Source of the DNA: Rutpela maculata | Taxonomy: Eukaryota > Arthropoda > Insecta > Coleoptera > Cerambycidae | Direction of reading: 5' to 3' | DNA: 64,000 nt | Assembly (NCBI GenBank): GCA_936432065.2 | Contig: OW386285.2 | Span: 408,906,547-408,970,546, forward strand | In this document: positions 58,817 to 64,000 of the stretch, in pieces | Position numbering within the stretch: position 1 is the first letter of the stretch | Layout: each line of letters starts with the position of its first letter | Program-made: the position numbers and the translations under genes | Notes under the pieces: model-generated | Databases searched by the model: none | The model's input: only the letters and a program-made list of their open reading frames with translations | Told to the model about the DNA's origin: nothing

Positions 58817-60984
58817 CAGGCCTGTAGCTAGAAAGTGCTTTAAGGGCGGGCAAATAATTTTTCAGGGGGGGGCCCGGTCCGAAAAATTTTTTGATGAGTG
58901 GGGGGGGAGAAATCCAAAAAAAATTTTTTTTAGTCCGAAAAATTTAAATTTTTTGTTGGGCGGGAGGGGCTAAGATAATTGAAATTACCCCCCTTGCGAT
59001 TGTTGTAGAACTCTCCAAAATCGTCCTAAGTCGAAGACAGAATCAAAATTCGACTTAGGCAAAAATTTCATTTAAGGACTTTTTAAGAGTCTGCAGAGGC
59101 ACAGATCAGTCCATAAGGACCGTTATGAGTTTTATAAGGCATCAGAAATGACCAGGTGAAAATTCGAAGAAACACCGAATTTTCACTTAGGAAAATATGT
59201 TTTGGTTCAGGATATGAGAGCGAGAGTATATAATTACAAAGGATTTATGAATAATATACTTTTTCAAAGGTGTAACAAAGTTGGACTTTGAAAAATAATA
59301 TTTTTGAAAGTATGTTGAAATTTGGCTTGAAGATCAATTTATCAAAAGTACGCCAAAATTTCACTTTCAGATTATTTTTCAAAAGTGCGTTGAAATTTGG
59401 CTTGAAGATCGATTTATCAAAAGTACGCCAAAATTTCACTTTCAGATTATTTTTCAAAAGTGCGTTAAAATTTGGCTTGAAAATCAATTTATCAAAAGTA
59501 CGCCAAAATTTCACTTTCAAATTATTTTTCAAAAGTACGTTGAAATTTGGCTTGAAAATCGATTTATCAAAAGTACGCCAAAATTTCACCACGAAAATGT
59601 GCTTTAAATGAAAATATTGACATATTTTCTACCCTTATTCCTCCACCAAAGACATTGACCATCGAGGTACGATCATTGAATGTCCTGATACAAAAGTATA
59701 TGCATAAAATTTTAACGATGCATTGCATCTAAAAGGCAGAACCAACAATTTTGACAAAGTCGGTGTAGCGCCGATAAGCAAAAATTGATTAAAATCAATG
59801 CACATGCACAAGGCCGGTTTCTCGCATAGAAAGAGTCTGGATTAACTCAGCGGCTCGCAATTTGGTCGAACGCGTTGAGTGGTTCATACATAGTGATGGT
59901 AGGAAAACCAATAGCAGAGCTTTCCGAATGATAAAGTTATAGAGGAAAACGCCTTGTGCATCAATCACCAAAAATTAATTTGCTTAAAAGTCGCTCGGAG
60001 GTGGGTTGCTGCCCCTTCGATAGTATTGAACACTGCAGTAAGGGCAAGTAAGTTGTGGACTGACCGAACGCCATTCAACTTATACAGTAATAAGTCCTCA
60101 CGAATGTGTTTGAGTACGTGAACCGCCACGATAAAAGAATTTTAAAGCTAAGTAGTCTCTAGCGAAACTAAATTCGTTTAATAAAACTTTTTTAAGTTAA
60201 AATCAGTCAGCCGTAATTATCAAATTACAAATAGTCTCAGACTTCTCTAAAAAGCTCGCATTTTGATTCTGAGAAGGTTTACATGAATCTTTTCTACCTA
60301 ATCGACCGTTAGCGTAAGCGCTCTAGCTTGTATGGTCTGAACGCCATTTGCCTTAATTGGGGAAGGCACGATTCTTATCGTAAGAATTTTGTGTAACCTC
60401 TTCTGTTAAATAAACGGATTCTTTGAACTATTGCATCTTAATTGATCTTGAGGCCTGTTGACGGTCTATAATACCTGGAACTTTCGTATCGAAAACCGGA
60501 TGTGTCGAGTTAACTCACATTAACACTTGATCTTCTGGTTGCCTTACGGAGGTTTGAAAGGGATTTTTGTATGCATTTTTCTCAGAAATCATAAGGTGTA
60601 GAGTCCGTTATTAGCAGAGAAAAACGTGCCTACCACGTCCAAAATCAATCCCGTCGAAGAAAAATTCTTCGATAGGGATTTTTTATGCGAAAATTTAAAT
60701 TTTCAAAAGGTGCCTAAACCCTAATTCAAGAAATTCACGTCCAGAGAGAGCGTCGTTACCAATCTGGGGTAGTGCAGCCTTGGTTAACTTTTCGGCTATC
60801 GAAGTGCATCTTATCTCGAACCTGCCTGGGAGGTAGAAGAACGGGGTAATACGCGACTGGCGCCTCTGAGAAATAAATTGGTGTCGCCCGGTAGTGCGTT
60901 CTTCTACACGATCACCGTAGGTCGGGCGAAAATTATTTCAGGACGGGCGCCGCCCGTCCTGGCCCCCCCCTAGCTACAGGCCTG
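58817..60984. mobile_element. 2.2-kb non-autonomous hAT element, 8-bp target duplication CCCTGATG
   Basis: The ends CAGGCCTGTAGCTAG and CTAGCTACAGGCCTG are perfect inverse repeats, flanked by CCCTGATG at 58809-58816 and 60985-60992. The interior has C/G-rich subterminal runs (gggggggcccggtcc; ggcgccgcccgtcctggccc), a 75-bp minisatellite and about 1.3 kb (59600-60900) of non-palindromic sequence with no recognised ORF. No transposase. Confidence 0.92.
59314..59592. repeat. 75-bp minisatellite, about 3.7 units
   Basis: Units start at 59314, 59389, 59464 and 59539 with gttgaaatttggcttga and include caaaagtacgccaaaatttc. Because 75 is a multiple of three, both strands show repeated 25-residue peptides; these are artefacts. 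Confidence 0.92.
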
Positions 60985-60992
60985 CCCTGATG

Positions 60993-61519
60993 CAACATCT
61001 CAAAATACGTCATTCAAGCTTCATTGTCCACTCTACAAAATGTTGATATTTTTTTATTAACAATTCCATTTAAAATTTAACGTGTGAGAGGCAGAAATGA
61101 ATTTCTCCAAAATTGATGACTTTCAAATGGCTGTGTTTTACAAAATAAATTTATATATCAATACTTAGTTAATAATTTAAAAATACTTTTTGGAAAAAAA
61201 TATTTCTTTAAGATCTGTAATTACGAATCACCCTGTATAGTTAATAGTTGAAATTTCATTTTGCGGAACAGTTTTCTTAGACTTTTCTCAGAATATCTAA
61301 AATCTTGTGCATTGATTGATTGATGGCTCCACACTAGTCAATGTGCTTGGCTTGTCGTACAAGAATTTCATTTTCTGGAAAAAATATTTGTAGCAGCCGA
61401 CTGGAATGTTTACCGTAATGAACAAATCATCTTGTCAGTCAATTTTCAACCCAAGATGTCATTACTGGTCCCGAAGGAACATTTAGTTCTTCTAAAATTA
61501 AGTTGAATTTGAATAACTA
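60993..61519. other. AT-rich spacer with one CAGGGTGATTC end
   Basis: gaatcaccctgtata at 61225 is the inverse of the terminus used by three other repeats here; no partner end was found. No gene. Confidence 0.4.
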
Positions 61520-62237
61520 CACTCAAAGAAAATGATAGGTGAATTCAATCAAAAAGAGCATATGAAATCGCGCCTATCTAGTTTCATAGTTAAATCAATC
61601 AGAAAAGAATAGTCATACAACAACTTTGTTTTCGTAAACAAATAGTAGTTCATATCTTCTTGTAGAATAACAAATTAAATAGTACAATGACATTTTTTTA
61701 TGTTCTCTAACCATTTTCAATTTGGTCTACAATTAAATAGTACAACGACTTTGTTTTTTGTTCACCAACTAATTTTTAGGTTGATCTACACTTTATTGTA
61801 TGATGAAGTTTTTTTTGGTTAGCCAAAATCTCAGTATTGAGACATCAGACCACCCAAACCAAAGATTAGAGATCGTTTATAAAATCCATCCAAATATATC
61901 GATGATCCCTGAGAGAATTTGAACATTGCAATCATGTTATTAATTTTCTATAAATTCATAAGAGTATAAGATAATGCAGGATTGATTATTGTCAGTGATT
62001 TGTATGTGGCGTCATCTAGGAATAATTTCTGTAATAGACTACGTGAAAGCAAGCAAATTTTATGGTAATTCCCTTTTAGAACTTCTAGAAGATAATATTG
62101 GTTTGTCTACAAAGTACAATAATACAGCGAACTAATACTGGGTTAGAATTACAATTCGATAATACTTAATAAAGTCTACTATTTATCTAGTTTCATTTGA
62201 CAAAATTCAACAAATTATTAGTAAGATGAATAAATTA

Positions 62238-62932
62238 CCCAGGTAGCAGGGTGACGTCATTATGACGTCTTTTAAAGGTGATTTTTCGTCGCCGACGTCA
62301 TTGTCCCAATAAATGACGTACCAGAGACGTGATATTTATAACGTACTTCTGACGTCATCATGAAGACGTCAAATACACGTTTCTTTTAGGTCATTATTTT
62401 GACGTCATTAATAAATGACGTACCACAGACGTGACATTTAATACGTACTTTTAACGTCATCATTTCACGTCATTAAAATGACGTGAAATGAATCATTATA
62501 AAATAAAAATAAATAGAAGTATTTAGTGACTAGTTCAATTTTTGCCACATAGTAATAATAATTTTGTTTTACTATTTCTAACTAGGTATACAGCTTTTAA
62601 ACATATTTAAATAAAGACGTTCAATGCTTCAGTGAGTTGAGTGTTAGGTTGCGAGTCAAAAGGTCCGCGGTTCGATCCCTGCACATTCCGGTTTTTTTTC
62701 GTCAAAAACTTTATTAATTATTGTGGAAAAATATTATAATGAAAGGTTTGCATCCCTTATCGCAAAATTCACGGATTAACCAATACGTCATATTGGCGTC
62801 ATATGTATGACGTCATTGGGCTGTGACATTGTGCCGTCTTTTTCACGTCATTTTTACGTCATGCTGAAGGTGAAATTGACGTAATTAATGCCGAAAAAAC
62901 GACGTCATAATGACGGCACCTTGCTGCCTGGG
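62238..62932. mobile_element. nested TA-flanked MITE dense in TGACGTCA sites
   Basis: The ends CCCAGGTAGCAGGGTGACG and its inverse (gcaccttgctgcctggg) are flanked by TA (62236-62237, 62933-62934). Perfect TGACGTCA palindromes lie at 62252-62259, 62350-62357, 62400-62407 and 62808-62815, with many half sites. Non-coding. Confidence 0.78.
62622..62694 (+). repeat. tRNA-derived sequence inside the nested MITE
   Basis: gcgagtcaaaaggtccgcgg then ttcgatccctgcacattccgg carries a B-box (GGTTCGATCC) and ends in a T run (62692-62699). A plausible A-box (cagtgagttgagtgttag) precedes. No closed acceptor stem. Confidence 0.45.
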
Positions 62933-63786
62933 TATAGTCTTTTGCACCTATTTTTAAGTTAATGTTTATTTTGTTGTGTTGAGTTTATTTTGTTTAAAAA
63001 TACTATTAAATATACTTCAATTTAACGAAATGAACAATATATATATACTATTCTTTTGATTGATTTAACCCATACTATTTGCAAACAAAAGCGCTAATGC
63101 GACGTCTTAATTCATCAAAGTCGATGGCAGAACGATGTTATGTATATGTAAACAGAACTCTACAATAATATTGGTTTATCTGTCAACTATAATAGTAGAG
63201 CAAACTGCTACTGGGTTTACAATTACAATTCGACAATAGTTAAAAATAAAATATACTATTATCTAGTTTAATTTGAAGGAATTCAACAAAATAATAGTCA
63301 AAGGAAAAAATAATAGTCTTATTCATCTATTTTTTAAGTTAATGTTTGTTTTGTTGTACGACAACTTTTTATTAATTAAAATAACAATCACCTTTTGTTT
63401 GAAAATACCATCAATATAATTTAATTTAACAAAATTAACGGCATTGTTAGTTACCCATTTTTTTTTAGTTGAATTTACCCATACTATTTCTTTGAGTGTA
63501 ATATTTTTTGTAAATCCTTCCACAAAAAGCAGCTGCCATTGTGTTGGCCACTAATAATTCATTTTGGCAACTGTCAACAATTAAACAAAAACTCCAAGGC
63601 ATGCTTAGTAAAATGACATATTATAAAGCCTGTGTGAAGAATACAGTTTCTAAAGCAGTGACGTTGAAAAGAAGAGAAACAAGTGTAGAGTAGTAGTGAA
63701 ATAATATAAATAACTAACTAATAGGTACATATATGAACAATATCCATTCTGGTGCAAAGAAATAGAAATAAATTATGCATATCAAT

Positions 63787-64000
63787 CAGTGGTGGATTTA
63801 GGAGCTATAGGGGCTATAGCCCACGGCGGCAAAGTTCAGGGACGGCAAATTTTTTGAGAAATACCAAAGGCGCATAAAAACAAAACATTATTATTATTAT
63901 TAGTATGTAATAAGTATCAGAACATTTTTAGTTTATTTGAGAACGTGATTTTTATTTTAACTAGACTAGAGTTCCCTATTATAGTCAACTGTACAGCGTA
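63787..64000 (+). mobile_element. possible hAT-type element, left end only
   Basis: CAGTGGTGGATTTAGGAGC resembles hAT termini. The element would run past the window end, so neither the right end nor a target duplication can be checked. A short (TTA)n run at 63887-63902 is the only other feature. Confidence 0.3.

Larger units (their letters stand above)
61520..63498. mobile_element. TA-flanked TIR element (CACTCAAAGAAA ends)
   Basis: CACTCAAAGAAA at 61520 and TTTCTTTGAGTG to 63498, with TA on both sides (61518-61519, 63499-63500). The interior has blocks repeated on both sides of a nested element (aataatattggtttgtctac at 62093, aataatattggtttatctg at 63164). No transposase. Confidence 0.65.

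Noticed and set aside
59245..59611. Open frames of about 110 residues on both strands
   Set aside because: They are translations of the 75-bp minisatellite; the unit is a multiple of three, and no start context or domain is seen.
1..64000. CRISPR arrays, operons or a phage-like system
   Set aside because: Repeats are inverted, of uneven spacing and transposon-like. Split exons and LINEs show a eukaryotic genome.

Overview
The window is AT-rich nuclear DNA from an animal, most probably an insect (family-level placement is inference). The evidence is GT/AG-bounded exons, long introns, Tc1/mariner, hAT and non-LTR retrotransposon remnants, tRNA-derived repeats, and no operon-like gene packing. 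Nearly all of the sequence is transposable-element debris.

The one well-supported host gene is on the minus strand: the 5' part of a tetraspanin. Coding exon 1 (34882-34947) carries the start codon and the first half of transmembrane segment 1. Exon 2 (29090-29278) finishes TM1 and carries the small extracellular loop and TM2. Exon 3 (411-569) carries TM3 and the start of the large extracellular loop. All three junctions are phase 0 with consensus GTAAG donors. Later exons lie beyond position 1. Intron 1 is about 5.6 kb and intron 2 about 28.5 kb.

Intron 2 (570-29089) is a stack of nested foldback elements. An outer inverted repeat (899-8885) holds a 2.3-kb tandem duplication and is itself split by another foldback (6987-8808). 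Further foldbacks lie at 9017-10548, 10959-12625, 16826-22290 (enclosing 19358-21220) and 22800-25430. A Tc1/mariner-like transposase gene with a single stop codon (14737-15789) follows the third of these. A broken, unnamed cysteine-rich gene (25938-28274) is split by a hAT insertion with a perfect 8-bp target duplication. Intron 1 holds a satellite-like array and a TA-flanked foldback.

Upstream of the tetraspanin (35-64 kb) are more TIR elements (35390-37763, 38750-42573, 52590-54137, 54480-57613, 61520-63498), three hAT-type insertions or ends, several LINE pieces (37955-38610, 42822-43452, 48478-49610, 49677-49858, 55236-55335), a pair of inverted C2H2 zinc-finger remnants near 47 kb, and a possible two-exon minus-strand ORF (41388 to 40235) that I do not recognise.

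No operon, CRISPR array or intact viral genome is present. The most interesting material is structural: perfect and compensated palindromes, datable nested insertions, and short coding-like exons inside TIR-bounded elements.
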